Below, one piece after another: positions 1 through 11,775 of a stretch of DNA of 64,000 nucleotides. The notes beneath the pieces are model-generated. The model did no database searches and was not told where the DNA came from. It was given only the letters and a program-made list of their open reading frames with translations. Position numbers and translations under genes: made by a program. Within the stretch, counting starts at the first letter, position 1. Each line of letters begins with the position of its first letter. The stretch is from Acanthochromis polyacanthus (Eukaryota > Chordata > Actinopteri > Pomacentridae): positions 2,248,149 to 2,312,148 of the forward strand of contig NC_067123.1 in the NCBI RefSeq assembly GCF_021347895.1. Direction: 5' to 3'.

Positions 1-1047
1 CATAGAGGTCTAGGTGTTCATAGAGGTCTAGATGTTCATAGAGGTCTAGGTGTTCATAGAGGTCTAGGTGTTCATAGAGGTCTAGATGTTCATAGAGGTC
101 TAGGTGTTCATAGAGGTCTAGATGTTCATAGAGGTCTAGGTGTTCATAGAGGTCTAGATGTTCATAGAGGTCTAGGTGTTCATAGAGGTCTAGGTGTTCA
201 TAGAGGTCTAGATGTTCATAGAGGTCTAGATGTTCATAGAGGTCTAGGTGTTCATAGAGGTCTAGATGTTCATAGAGGTCTAGGTGTTCATAGAGGTCTA
301 GGTGTTCATAGAGGTCTAGATGTTCATAGAGGTCTAGGTGTTCATAGAGGTCTAGGTGTTCATAGAGGTCTAGATGTTCATAGAGGTCTAGGTGTTCATA
401 GAGGTCTAGATGTTCATAGAGGTCTAGATGTTCATAGAGGTCTAGGTGTTCATAGAGGTCTAGATGTTCATAGAGGTCTAGGTGTTCATAGAGGTCTAGG
501 TGTTCATAGAGGTCTAGGTGTTCATAGAGGTCTAGATGTTCATAGAGGTCTAGGTGTTCATAGAGGTCTAGGTGTTCATAGAGGTCTAGGTGTTCATAGA
601 GGTCTAGGTGTTCTTAGAGGTCTAGGTGTTCTTAGAGGTCTAGGTGTTCATAGAGGTCTAGGTGTTCATAGAGGTCTAGGTGTTCATAGAGGTCTAGGTG
701 TTCTTAGAGGTCTAGGTGTTCTTAGAGGTCTAGGTGTTCATAGAGGTCTAGGTGTTCATAGAGGTCTAGGTGTTCTTAGAGGTCTAGGTGTTCTTAGAGG
801 TCTAGGTGTTCATAGAGGTCTAGGTGTTCATAGAGGTCTAGGTGTTCTTAGAGGTCTAGGTGTTCTTAGAGGTCTAGGTGTTCATAGAGGTCTAGATGTT
901 CATAGAGGTCTAGGTGTTCATAGAGGTCTAGGTGTTCATAGAGGTCTAGGTGTTCATAGAGGTCTAGGTGTTCTTAGAGGTCTAGGTGTTCATAGAGGTC
1001 TAGGTGTTCATAGAGGTCTAGGTGTTCATAGAGGTCTAGATGTTGGT
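1..1047. repeat. 18-bp minisatellite, about 58 copies
   Basis: Uninterrupted tandem array of the unit catagaggtctaggtgtt. Two main variant positions are visible: ctagG versus ctagA, and catag versus cttag. The cttag variants cluster between about 610 and 975. The array runs off the left edge. It lies downstream of the last oscp1 exon seen here, so it is probably intronic or 3' of that gene. The same unit in reverse complement recurs at 32203-32385. Confidence 0.97.
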
Positions 1048-1437
1048 GTTAGATGTGCAGAGTTACTTCCATGTCGCCTTCATGTTGACATTTAACACCA
1101 TATGAGTGTGGTTTTGGGTGACTGAATGTTCCCATACAGATACTTTAAATGAACTGAACAGAGAAACTATTCTTATTCTTTTATTCTTTTTATTCTCCCT
1201 GATTAATAAACTAATAAACACACATTCCAATAAATCTCATGTTTTTTTGTGTCCTATTTTATTATCTTTGCTGTAGAACTTAGGTTTGGCCCCATTTAAC
1301 TTATTTCTGAATATTAAAGAAAATCTGAGACGATGCAGCAACTTGTTCTCTGAATTCTTCCTGAGTTTCCATGGTGACACCTGTATGTAGCATCACACAC
1401 AGTACATACATGTAGAGCATATACTGCACATACAAAC

Positions 1438-4400
1438 ATACATGTTCATGCCCAGCCTGATGACTCTGTTTCCATACAGCTCAAACGATCCCTCTCTGAT
1501 CGGGCTGCTGTAACTTCCTCCGGTAGGAAACTCCGTCCGTCTGATCTCTCTGCCTTTACTGTCCAACGTCCTGAACAGAAAACAGCTGATCACAGTCTGG
1601 AATACTGACATAGTACTGATTCACAGTCAGAGGCTCTGACTGTTCTGGAACTTTTACAGTTTGCAGCCATTTCCAGGCGACTCCACAATTTAACCCTGGG
1701 GTCGTCCTCCGGGTCAAAGTTAACCCGTTTTAAAGTTTGAAAATGTGAAAAAAAAATATTTTCACAGAGAAACTTCTGATGTCCACATTTTCAACGTTTT
1801 TGGGAAATCTTAGAACATTTTTTGGTGGAAATGAAGAAATGTTAAAAATGTCTTAAGAACATTCATTAAAAAATCAACCAAAATCCAGCGAAATTCACTG
1901 GATTTTGGTTGATTTTTTTGTGAATGATCTTACAGAAAATATTGAAAGTTTTACAGATATATATTGTTTATTGTTTATTATTTGGATCCCCATTAGCGAC
2001 AGCATAAGCTGCAGCTATTCTTCCTGGGGTCCTAAAAGATTACAATGAAATACAATTCTAAAAATACAATCACTCAATCAAACAATAAAATATTTCACAT
2101 TTAAATCATACTGTAGTTTAAAATATATGTAATCCAGTTAGATATTTTTAGGATTTTTTTTGAAGATTTTTACTCAATTTTGAAAATATTTGCAAGAATC
2201 TTCTTGCCAATTTTTATTTTTTTTAAATAAAACTTTTAAGGGAAACTTTTAAGGAATTATTGGAATTTTCTTCCTGAAGGTTTTGCAAATTTTCAGAAAT
2301 TTGGGGAATTTTTTGCTGAATTTTTGAATTTTTCTTAGACAAGGAAACAATATTTTTTGGCGTCCGTAAATGAGGACAACAGGAGAATTAAAATAAGCTG
2401 GGAAAAAAACCTGTCAGTAAGGGGGCCTGAAAAAATGTTAAAAAGCAGCAGAATGCTGTCAACAAAAGCTGCAGAAAGTGAAAGTGACAGCAAACAGCGA
2501 GAAAATAAAGACATTTTTACATGATTAAACTAAAGTAAAGCTGTAATTTGAAGGTCGCATGTGGACATTTTGTAATCTAGAATGTAGAAAATAAATAAAA
2601 AGCATTGAATGAGAAGCTGTGTCCAAACTTTGGGTGGGGAGTGTACATCCAGCATGGTGAAACCTCTTTCTATAAATGATGAGCAGAGTACAGAGGAAAC
2701 ATCTAATGTCTGTGGAAGATGTCAAAATGTCTGCAGTTAATACAGTCAACGTTTATTTTCCAGGGTTGGCAGCACTTGGATGTTAACCAACGCTGACTTC
2801 AGGTTCTTCCAATTATTGCAAAACAAATGATCAGCTTCCCTCCAGCTTGGTTTCCACAGAGGTGCAGGATTTTATATTAAAGGAAATCAAAAAATAGACC
2901 CTCCAGAAAAATGCGGGCTAAAATCCTTGATTATGTGAATAAATATGCAGGTTTTATGCCATTTTATGCGGGGAAATTGCGGAAAGTTGCAAAGTATGCG
3001 AATAGTTGTGAAATATGTAAGAACTGGGAAAAAAAGGTGATTCTTCTCCTTCATCCTGTTACTAGGCTACCACTAAGTTGTTGTTTGAGTCCTTTGTGTT
3101 CAGCAAACCTTTTGCTGTGCTTCGTCGTGGAGAAGTGCTGCAACACGGTTCATTTTCTTCGGTGCTCCAGAACGATGTTGCACAGGGTGCAAAAAAGTTT
3201 CCCCCACTTTGGTGCAGTAAATCTGGGTCCTGTTTTGCCCGGTCTCTGGCTGAAATATTCGTTGGTAAATGTGATCTTTGAGCATTCTCCATTCTTGTTT
3301 TTTGTCTCTGAGCGCTGCTCTGCATCAGCTCGTGCTTCTAGTGTGTGTGTGAATGAACTGATGACGTCAGGCCGGGTGTCACATAAAAACTCACAACTCC
3401 ATTTATTTTGGTTATAGTTTTCTCATTTTATGTGGAAATTGTGAAATCAAGCGGGACCTGCATATTTCTCTTTTTTCGTGGAAACGTGAGATTCTTGCGG
3501 GAATTATGTGCTGTTTTGTGGGGATTATGCGGCCTTTTGGGAAATAATTGACCCCCGCATAATCGGCGGCATTTTGGTGATTAATGCGGGAATTCATGCG
3601 ATCGCATAATCGCGTTTTTCTGGAGGGTCTAAAAAAAGCTCAGAAATGGCTTGGAGTTTAGAGAGATGAAGAAACCCGGAGCAAAACTTGACCATTTATT
3701 GCATTCATGTTGCTGCTTGTTACCTAATAAGTCCTGGAACATCCGTCCCATGAGGCACTGGGCCTGAGGGCGCCATAGCAAAACGTCCGTTGGGGTTCTG
3801 GATTTGGTTCTTTAGAAAAAGTGACACCTATAGTAACAGAAAGATAAAAAATCATCACAGGTTGAAATATATTTTCGCGTGACCTGTTTGGAGGGACGAT
3901 TTAAAAGCAGCGACTCACTCGAACATGCATGTCTTCAAAAAATATGAGCAGCGTTTGTCTGAGGAGCTGCAGTTCTCCCGCTGATAGAGGTGAGTAAACC
4001 TGCACCGAGGACAGGACAACTGGTTACACAGGAGATCAGACCTGACAGCTGGAATCAGGACAGTTTAACTAACAGACGGTACAGACTGCTCAGATCAGCC
4101 TGAGCTTTACTACACAACGTTATCTGATCCATACCTCGATGATTTTCCTGTGTGTCTCGTCCACCTGGTTCAGGACCCCCGGAGTGTCTCTGACCAGCTC
4201 CCTGATGGCGTCTATGTGGTTGTAGGAGATGAGCAGCAGGTCTTTAGGTCGAGGGCAAAGGAAGACTTGATATTTGAAGGCCATGACCATCAGCTCATAA
4301 AGCTACCAGAGAAAACGAGACGAGAAAAAACACATCAGAGCAGGTTTTCACAGTAGCTTCTGTAAAAGCTGCAGAAAAATATCAGCATTTACGATTTTTT

Positions 4401-7400
4401 GGGACTTCAGATTAGAAAATGTTTTGAGAAACCCTTGGAAACGAAACAGAACAGAGACATGCAGGGTTTTTGTTAAACATGAGGCCACACACTTGAAACA
4501 GATTTTAAAAACTTGGGTTCATTTCTGTATAACCACTATGAAAACAGCAGCAAACTGTTTAAATCTAATATAACTTCATACAACACGAAGAAGCCTGAAT
4601 AATTTGTAAATGAATGACCTAGCTGAGGTCAGATTTGTCCTGAGGGACTTAGGATGGATCTAAGATCTCACTACAGGGTCTTTCTATGTAGAATAAACCA
4701 AATCTGAAAGGAAGTTCCCACCTGGAATCAGCTGGTTTTATTTACAATAACTTTACATTCCTTAAAAGAATTTTCTTCTGAGGACACCAGACGGGCAGCA
4801 ACGGCAGATTTTTAACGAATCACCCTGTTTGCTAAACACTGAGCTGTGTGTGAATTCCTGCCACAGACTTCACTTTGTTTTGTAGTTTCTTGTTAGTCTT
4901 CATCAGTCTTTCAGAAATGTTCCTGTTTAGTTTGAGTGATGCAAAATGATCACAGAAAGATGGAAGACAGCTAAAATATGGCACAAAATGACCAAAACGT
5001 AAAAGAAAATGACTAAATGTGAAACAAAATGACCACAAAATGATGCAAAATTTGATGCAAAATGACCAGAAACATACACAACAACAAATTCATTTCAATT
5101 CAGTTGCTCTGGGGATTCACAGATATGGGTTCTGTAAAGTGTCTTGAGACAATTTGATGTAATTGGTGCGATATAAATAAAACTGAATTGAACTGAAAAA
5201 TTATAGCGCTTAGCACGTAGCATGTAGCACGTACCCGGTCCATGCTGGCCGGGTTCAGCCTCATGATGGACGCGTGCGCTAACCGAGTTAGCACCGTTTT
5301 CATTGTCCTGTGAGAATACAGCTGCTGAGGTTTGAGGAGTTCATCCATGAAGGCTTTACTGAACATGGTCCCAACGATGTCATTCATAACTGAATCAGGA
5401 AGAGACGAAAGCAGAAAGGTGGTTAAATTTGTCCAAAGATTATTTCCACAGAAGGTTCTGCCTTATTGAGCTAAACAAAGACCGAGAGAAGAGGAAAAGA
5501 AAGAAACCCTAAGTCTGTCTTCATTGGAACCATAAGACTCCAAAAATGTTGATATTGTGGACAGACATGAGGAAAACACAGTTAAACTTTAGTAACCCAA
5601 TAACATTTACCCAAGTACTGGAGTTACCAGTAAAGTGTTCACTCCTCTTTTATTGCCTTTTAACATTGAATCATGCTTGGTATATTTTGGATTTGTTGAC
5701 AAGAATTTACAAAAAAGACTCTTTAATGTCAAAGTGGAAACAGATTTCTACAAAGTATGACACTCTGAAGGCAACTGGAAGAAGGTTCTCTGGTCTGATG
5801 GAACCAAAACTGAGCTTTCTGGACATCAGACTAGACATTATGTTTGGCAGACACCAAACACTGAACATGATCAGAAACACACCATCCCCACCATGAAGCA
5901 TGGTGGTGCTTTTAGTAACTTGTGTGAGTACCTCTTTCTCCACTGGTACAGTCTGGTAAGTAAGCATTATTCTAATTATTGCTAGTCCAATACATGAATT
6001 ATACCTCACAGCAGTGTCTTACTGTCTAATATTACATGAACAGTGTATCATAAACCAGGCAAATCAATTTAGAATGCACTGTTTTGGTAAAGTATGTTAT
6101 TGAAAACTATACTAAAGCACTAAGAATCAAAGGTTAATATGACAGCTACTGCTTAACTGGTTGCTGTTAGCAGGAACTTAGCTTCATGAGTTAGCCTCGT
6201 TTACACTACTGTTCAACAGTTTGGGGTTTCTTAGAAATGTCCTTTTTTTCAAAGAAAATCATTTTTTTCAGTGAAGATACCATGGAATGAATGATAAATC
6301 CAGTGTAGACATAGTTAATGTGGTAAATGACTATTGTAGCTGTAAACAGCTGATTTTTAATGGAATATCTCCATAGGGGTACAGAGGAACATTTCCAGCA
6401 ACCATCACTCCTGTGTTCTATTTCAATTCAATTCAATTCAATTCAAAATATTTATTGTACACTTAGGTAAATTCAGTTTACAGTGAGTGAGTTCTCTCGT
6501 ATTGTAACACACCTAAAAAACAACACAAGACAAGACAAAGTGACGACGGTGCTACGGCTAAAAGAACAAAGAAGATGGCCCCAAAGTAAAAGCAAGATAA
6601 ATTAAAAACAAAGTAATAAAAAAATAAAAATGGCTACAAATATGTCAGACCAACTAGATAAAAATGTGCCATCCATGAGACGCTACATGGTGTTAGCTAA
6701 TGGTGTTGAAAGGCTCATTGATGACTAGAAAACCACTGTGCAGTTATGTTAGCACATGGATAAAAGTGGGAGGAAAACATGGAGTTGTCTAAGTGATCCC
6801 AGATACCCAGCTGTAGTGTATGTGTTTATGCCTTGGTTATTTATGTGTAATTAAAGATTTTCTGATTCTGTATGGCAATGACATAATCATTTTAAGCAAT
6901 CATTAGCTTGAATTAGATGACAAGCTAGCCTCCGGCCTCTATGTGTTGAGTTTACATACTTTAAAAAAAAAAAAGCTTTCCAGGCATCATATTCATGCCA
7001 AAAAGTTTGATTTCTGTCTTAACCAAACTTTGACCATATAAGTATGTAGTTAAATTCCAAAGATCACTTCTTCGTTTCACAATCAGTCCACATTATAGGA
7101 TCCCTCAAGTCTGGGCACACAGGAAATCTCATTAACTATAATATTTTTGCCTCCATAAATTAAATATGGCTTTGTGGAAAGCAGAAAGAGTTGAACTGGT
7201 ACTTATGAGTGGACATGAAGGTGAATGTATGAAAAGACAGCAGATGAATTTAATGCATCCAACGAGGATTCCACTTGACTTTTCCACAGTGGTGAAGGTG
7301 GTTAAAAAGTTGGGCAGCATCATGGACGAAACTCCATTCTGGACGCCCAAATCTATCAGTTGGAACTAAAGAATCGGTAATGGCTAAATTTCATGCTAGC

Positions 7401-8120
7401 CCGAACAATCACCTCCCTAAACTTAACCCCCTACTAATCCTTGTAACCCCCTAACCCTACTAACACCACTGACCAAACTAACCATACTAACCCTAACCCT
7501 AACTCCATATCCCAAACCCCTCTAACCCTAACCCTACTAACCATACTAGCTCTACTGACCCTAACCCTAACTCTCTAACCCTAACCACTAATCCTACTGA
7601 CCCTGTCTTTTGATATGTCCATCCTTCATATCCACTGAGAAGTACAAGTTCAATTCTTTCTTCTTTTGACTAAGCCATATTTAATCTGTGGAGGCAAAAA
7701 AAAATCTAGTTAATGAGATTTCCTCTGTGTCCAGACTTTAGGGACAGCCTGTAGTTTATAGTAATGACAGCTAACAGGTGCTACAGGGGCAGGGGGAGCT
7801 AAATAAGGCACAGATACCTCTTTTTCTGTCATTTTCTGACCACACGCCTCCAGCCAAGTTGGGAAAGAAGAGAAAGAGAACAGACTTGTCATGTGGGGGA
7901 AACATGAGAAGCACATTTGTTGGTCTCTAAGGCGACATCTGATCACTACAGCTCGTCACAGGGAGGACGACTGGAGGCCAAACACACCTACGAAGCAACC
8001 ACCTCTACCTTTCTCTGAATTATCCTCAGACGTGTTGTGAGCTCGCAGCCGCTGGTCCAGTATGTAAAGCATCTCTCCACCCAGATTAATGAACACCAGG
8101 GGCAGGGTTCTCACAGACAT
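1438..8120 (-). CDS. oscp1: OSCP1 (organic solute carrier partner 1), partial, 7 exons
   Basis: Coding exons on the minus strand in transcript order: 8120-8009, 5389-5235, 4302-4135, 3999-3919, 3827-3724 and 1570-1438. Exon 1 starts MSVRTLPLVFINLGGEML, and exon 2 starts with two bases that complete a split Val before MNDIVGTMF. Later exons give LYELMVMAFKYQVFLCPRPK, LSAGELQLLRQTLLIFFEDM, NGRFAMAPSGPVPHGTDVPG and REGSFELYGNRVIRLGMNMY. All match the vertebrate OSCP1 family in order. Every junction is GT-AG and phases agree, giving 251 residues of a family of about 380; the C-terminal third lies beyond the left edge. The last donor (GTTTGT after Tyr) is weaker. OSCP1 has been linked to organic solute transport and cilia/testis biology, but its biochemistry is poorly defined. 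The a or b fish paralogue cannot be told. The extra segment of one human isoform between exons 1 and 2 was not found, and direct splicing keeps frame. Confidence 0.95.
1694..2387 (-). mobile_element. piggyBac-like MITE (TTAA-flanked), interrupted
   Basis: Starts ccctggggtcgtcctc next to TTAA (1690-1693) and ends gaggacaacaggag next to TTAA (2388-2391). Internally it matches, in inverse orientation, the element at 41030-41553, including a long inner inverted repeat at about 1855-1930. Termini starting CCC beside TTAA suggest a piggyBac-like non-autonomous element; the superfamily is inferred from termini only. It lies in the oscp1 intron between exons 1570-1438 and 3827-3724 and is broken by a retroposon fragment at 1960-2135. 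Confidence 0.7.
1960..2135 (-). mobile_element. LINE/SINE 3'-end fragment nested in the MITE
   Basis: The stretch containing ggatccccattagcgacagc and tcttcctggggtcc is absent from the paralogous MITE at 41030-41553, so it is a later insertion. It resembles a common fish retroposon 3' end read on the minus strand. The family was not determined. Confidence 0.5.
2897..3629. mobile_element. 733-bp MITE with TA target duplication
   Basis: Terminal inverted repeats gaccctccagaaaaa (2897) and its complement ending at 3629 are flanked by TA on both sides. The interior has no credible gene; the open stretch at 2911-3417 is chance. It lies in an oscp1 intron. A TA target fits Tc1/mariner-like or other TA-inserting families; the superfamily is unresolved. 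Confidence 0.75.
4925..5075. repeat. degenerate acaaaatgac low-complexity repeat
   Basis: Short A-rich units of the type acaaaatgac and gatgcaaaatgac repeat loosely inside an oscp1 intron. The same composition recurs at 25155-26075, 45235-46085 and 47940-48042. Confidence 0.6.
5118..5198 (+). mobile_element. 5'-truncated L2-type LINE, 3' end only
   Basis: Contains atatgggttctgtaaagtg, cttgagacaatttga and a closing ataaaactgaattgaa. This matches, with mismatches, the sense-strand 3' end of the intact L2 LINE whose 3' end lies at 55630-55700. It sits just downstream of oscp1 exon 2 in transcript terms. Confidence 0.7.
5690..5915 (+). pseudogene. Tc1-like transposase remnant
   Basis: The DNA ttctctggtctgatggaacc followed by agacaccaaacactg and catgaagcatggtggtgc corresponds to the middle of fish Tc1 transposases (the WSDE and KHGGG parts). 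The reading frame is broken and both ends are missing. It lies in oscp1 intron 1. Confidence 0.7.
6209..6795 (-). mobile_element. Tc1-type MITE, split by a nested retroposon
   Basis: The part 6209-6418 and the part from about 6683 match, in inverse orientation, the 355-bp elements at 10936-11290 and 33761-34116. The left end is ctgttcaa after TA, like the others. The right end is degraded. The middle is displaced by an insertion at 6419-6682. Confidence 0.75.
6419..6682 (-). mobile_element. short retroposon with (ttcaa)n tail
   Basis: It begins with ttcaattcaattcaattc, which reads as a (TTGAA)n tail on the minus strand. It is missing from the paralogous MITE copies, which fixes it as an insertion of about 260 bp. 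The tail style is that of L2/CR1-related LINEs. Confidence 0.55.
7101..7744. mobile_element. MITE with long (about 70 bp) inverted repeats
   Basis: The left end (tccctcaagtctgggcacac, then aggaaatctcattaact, then atttttgcctcca and aaatatggctt) is an imperfect reverse complement of the right end. The left end pairs with 7675-7744. No target duplication is obvious. The loop contains a degenerate telomere-like tract at 7409-7600. It lies in oscp1 intron 1. Confidence 0.75.
7409..7600. repeat. degenerate interstitial (CCCTAA)n-like tract
   Basis: Interspersed ccctaaccctaa runs with ctactaac and ccatactaac variants. The tract is confined to the interior of the 7101-7744 MITE, so it is likely element-borne and not a chromosome fusion scar. 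Confidence 0.7.
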
Positions 8121-9017
8121 CTTGCAAAGATAAAGACAGGATTAGCTGCGAGGGAAATCTGGTGCAGAAGCAGACGTTAGAAGCAGTTGAGGGCCTCGCA
8201 GATCAGCAGCTCTACTGTCATTTCGAGGCCGTTATCTGATTGTTCCTGTTGTAAATTGCCCATGGTGGCTGAATCGTCCATGTCTTATCTGATGGTGCTT
8301 CTGCAGATAATGTTCCTCACTAAGATGCAACAGGTGGCCAGGAAGAGGATCAGATGAGGACCAGCTTATTGGCCAGGATAAGGATGATGTGACAGCACAG
8401 TGCAGCCAACCACAGAGGGTGAACTGCTGCTCCACGTGCCCCAGCAAACCGGAAACATTTCCTAAAGGTTCCAGCAGCCTGCAGCCTTCAGAGAACCATC
8501 AGAGAACCTTTAAGGAACGTTTCTCAACATGTAATACAATGTCAGTGCTAAGAAGGCCTGTTCAGAGTGGTTTGTCCAGAAGTCCGAAGACACCGAAAGT
8601 ACGCGGATTCCTGAAGGAAACCTTTATTATTAAACCTTAACTCTAACGCCGTCCACATGAACATGCTGATGTAACACGATGGATTTCTACCAGATTTTAA
8701 AACCTGGCTTCAGGGATTTGTTCCCTCTTGGCCCAAGAGCATTAGTGAGGCTGGCTGCTGATGCTGACAGATAAGGAATATCTCTTCATCCCAAAGGTGT
8801 TGAGGTAAAGGCTCATGTCTTTACAACACTAGACTGTCTCCACAAAGCTTCAAAGTTTTGTGAAACAACGACTTATTTTAGCTATAAAAGCAATATGACG
8901 TTTTATTTTTTAAACTGCTCTTTGGACTTCCTTACAGAGAGTTAGATGAGAAGATTAAGGACATCCTGGTCAAGTTTCATTGTCCCAATCCAATCCTGAT
9001 CTGCCAATTCCGAGTAG
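8121..9017. other. oscp1 5' flank, no further gene seen
   Basis: Directly upstream of the oscp1 start codon on the minus strand. It should hold the 5'UTR and promoter, but no TATA box or first-exon boundary can be fixed. No convincing coding or repeat structure was recognised. Confidence 0.5.
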
Positions 9018-10440
9018 TGTTACAGGGTAAATGCAGTGTTACAGGGTAAATCTAGCATTTGAAGGGTAAATGCAGCATTAGAGGGTAAATGTAGCATTAG
9101 AGGGTAAATGCAGCATTAGAGGGTAAATGTAGTGGTAGAGGGTAAATGTCGCATTAGAGGGTAAATGTAGCATTAGAGGGTAAATGTAGCCTTAGAGGGT
9201 AAATGTAGCATTAGAGGGTAAATGTAGCATTAGAGGGTAAATGTAGCATTAGAGGGTAAATGTAGCCTTAGAGGGTAAATGTAGCCTTAGAGGGTAAATG
9301 TAGCATTAGAGGGTAAATGTAGCATTAGAGGGTAAATGTAGCATTAGAGGGTAAATGTCGCATTAGAGGGTAAATGTCGCATTAGAGGGTAAATGTAGCC
9401 TTAGAGGGTAAATGTAGCATTAGAGGGTAAATGTAGCATTAGAGGGTAAATGTAGCCTTAGAGGGTAAATGTAGCCTTAGAGGGTAAATGTGGCATTAGA
9501 GGGTAAATGTAGCCTTAGAGGGTAAATGTAGTATTAGAGGGTAAATGTAGCATTAGAGGGTAAATGTAGTATTAGAGGGTAAATGTAGCATTAGAGGGTA
9601 AATGCAGCATTAGAGGGTAAATGTAGCATTAGAGGGTAAATGTAGCCTTAGAGGGTAAATGAAGCATTAGAGGGTAAATGTAGCCTTAGAGGGTAAGTGC
9701 AGCATTAGAGGGTAAATGTAGCATTAGAGGGTAAATGCAACGTTACAGGGTAAATGTAGCATTAGAGGGTAAATGTAGTATTAGAGGGTAAATGTAGCAT
9801 TAGAGGGTAAATGTAGCATTAGAGGGTAAATGCAACGTTAGAGGGTAAATGTAGCCTTAGAGGGTAAATGTAGCATTAGAGGGTAAATGTAGCATTAGAG
9901 GGTAAATGTAGTATTAGAGGGTAAATGTAGCATTAGAGGGTAATGTAGCATTAGAGGGTAAATGCAACGTTAGAGGGTAAATGTAGCCTTAGAGGGTAAA
10001 TGTAGCAATAGAGGGTAAATGCAGCATTAGAGGGTAAATGTAGCCTTAGAGGGTAAATGCAGCATTAGAGGGTAAATGTAGCCTTAGAGGGTAAATGTAG
10101 CCTTAGAGGGTAAATGTAGCGTTAGAGGGTAAATGTAGCCTTAGAGGGTAAATGTAGCGTTAGAGGGTAAATGTAGCATTAGAGGGTAAATGTAGCGTTA
10201 TAGGGTAAATGTAGCCTTAGAGGGTAAATGCAGCATTAGAGGGTAAATGTAGCCTTAGAGGGTAAATGCAGCATTAGAGGGTAAATGTAGCCTTAGAGGG
10301 TAAATGTAGCCTTAGAGGGTAAATGTAGCGTTATAGGGTAAATGTAGCCTTAGAGGGTAAATGTAGCATTAGAGGGTAAATGCAACGTTAAAGGGTAAAT
10401 GTAGCATTAGAGGGTAAATGTAGAGTTAGAGAGCAAATGT
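9018..10440. repeat. 19-bp minisatellite, about 75 copies
   Basis: Tandem array of tagcattagagggtaaatg-like units of 19 bp. Variants are gcctta, gcgtta, gtatta and caacgtta in the first half of the unit. It lies between the divergent oscp1 and PI-PLC genes. The unit length is not a multiple of three and stops are frequent. Confidence 0.97.
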
Positions 10441-10935
10441 ATTATTAGCGGGTTTAGCTAGCAGCGGGCACCATGACAAAGACTTACGGGATGCTTAATG
10501 ACCTCCGGACGGGACTGATGTGATTATGACAAACTGGAATCAGCTCGAATATTAACTTAAATCCCACTGATTTATGTAACAGAACAAATCAGGTCCTTGT
10601 TGACTAAAGCTGTACTGTCCGAACAGGACAAATGTGCACTGTGCTCAGTTTGTTTTCTTGATTTTTTGCTCATAATACATACAACAGACACAAATACAAG
10701 ATCACATTGGAGTTGAATGGGAGACCACCTGGTTTAAAGATCCCTTGATTGGTCTCCAGTTGGTTCTCCAATAAAAACAAAACTAAACTGAAAAGTAAAC
10801 AGCAACACACCCCAGATACGAGTAGTAGAGAATGACTGTTTTCCTTTTCTTTCAAGCTAATGGTGTTGAACCAAAGCAAACTAAAACACTGCAGTAAAGT
10901 AGAATTTTATCTAGTTTTTATTCGCTCATACTGTA

Positions 10936-11290
10936 CCGTTCAAAGGTTTGGGTTCATCCAGACAATTCCATGTTTTTCATAAAACTCCCACTTTTATCCA
11001 TGTGCTAACAGAACTTTACAAGAGTTTTCTAATCATCAATGAGCCTTTCAACACCATTAGCTAACACAATGTAGCATTAGAACACAGGAGTGATGGTTGC
11101 TGGAAATGTTCCTCTGTACCCCTATGGAGATATTCCATTAAAAATCAGACGTTTACAGCTATAATAGTCATTTACCACATTATCAATATCTACACTGGAT
11201 TTATCTTTCATTTAATGGTATCTTCATTGAAAAAAATAGATTTTCTTTCAATAATAAGGACATTTCTAAGTGACCCCAATCTTTGAACGG
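10936..11290 (+). mobile_element. 355-bp Tc1-type MITE
   Basis: Starts ccgttcaaaggtttgggttc and ends caatctttgaacgg, with TA on both sides (10934-10935 and 11291-11292). A near-identical copy lies at 33761-34116 and a split copy at 6209-6795. TA duplication and TIR style fit Tc1/mariner. Confidence 0.9.
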
Positions 11291-11775
11291 TAGTGTAGGT
11301 AAATTACTCAGTTAGAATCACCGTTATAATAACATTGTAGGGTCTTAACCACAATATTTGAACATATTAGGGTAATTGGTAGCATCACTTCTAATCTTTT
11401 TTTGTACTTGGTCCAGCTGCTGTTGTAAATGTGCTGAATAAAACCAGTGACATGAAGAATCCTGCATGCAGTGTAGGTAAAGGACAGCCAGGTGAACTGA
11501 CCGATGTTCCTCCATGAAGCCACATTTTACTAACTTAACTGTTACGATCTGGTTTTACGATCTTTTTCTCTCGTGCTCATTCCAAATAAAAGATTAGAGT
11601 AGACACATGCAAATAAAAGCTTATCTTCAGGCTCTCTGCTATAGCAGCTCGCTGCACTGGAGACTTCTGCACTTCAAAGCTTCCCGAGGCGAGTGAAACG
11701 CTTTACGGACTGACAGCAGACAGAAAAATGCAAACAAATGTAGTAAAGACTGGACTGTGAATGAACCAACCGACC

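Noticed and set aside
1..1047. CRISPR-like direct repeat array
   Set aside because: There are no unique spacers; units are contiguous. The same holds for 9018-10440.
2911..3417. 168-residue plus-strand open frame
   Set aside because: It lies wholly within the TA-flanked MITE and shows no protein-like pattern.
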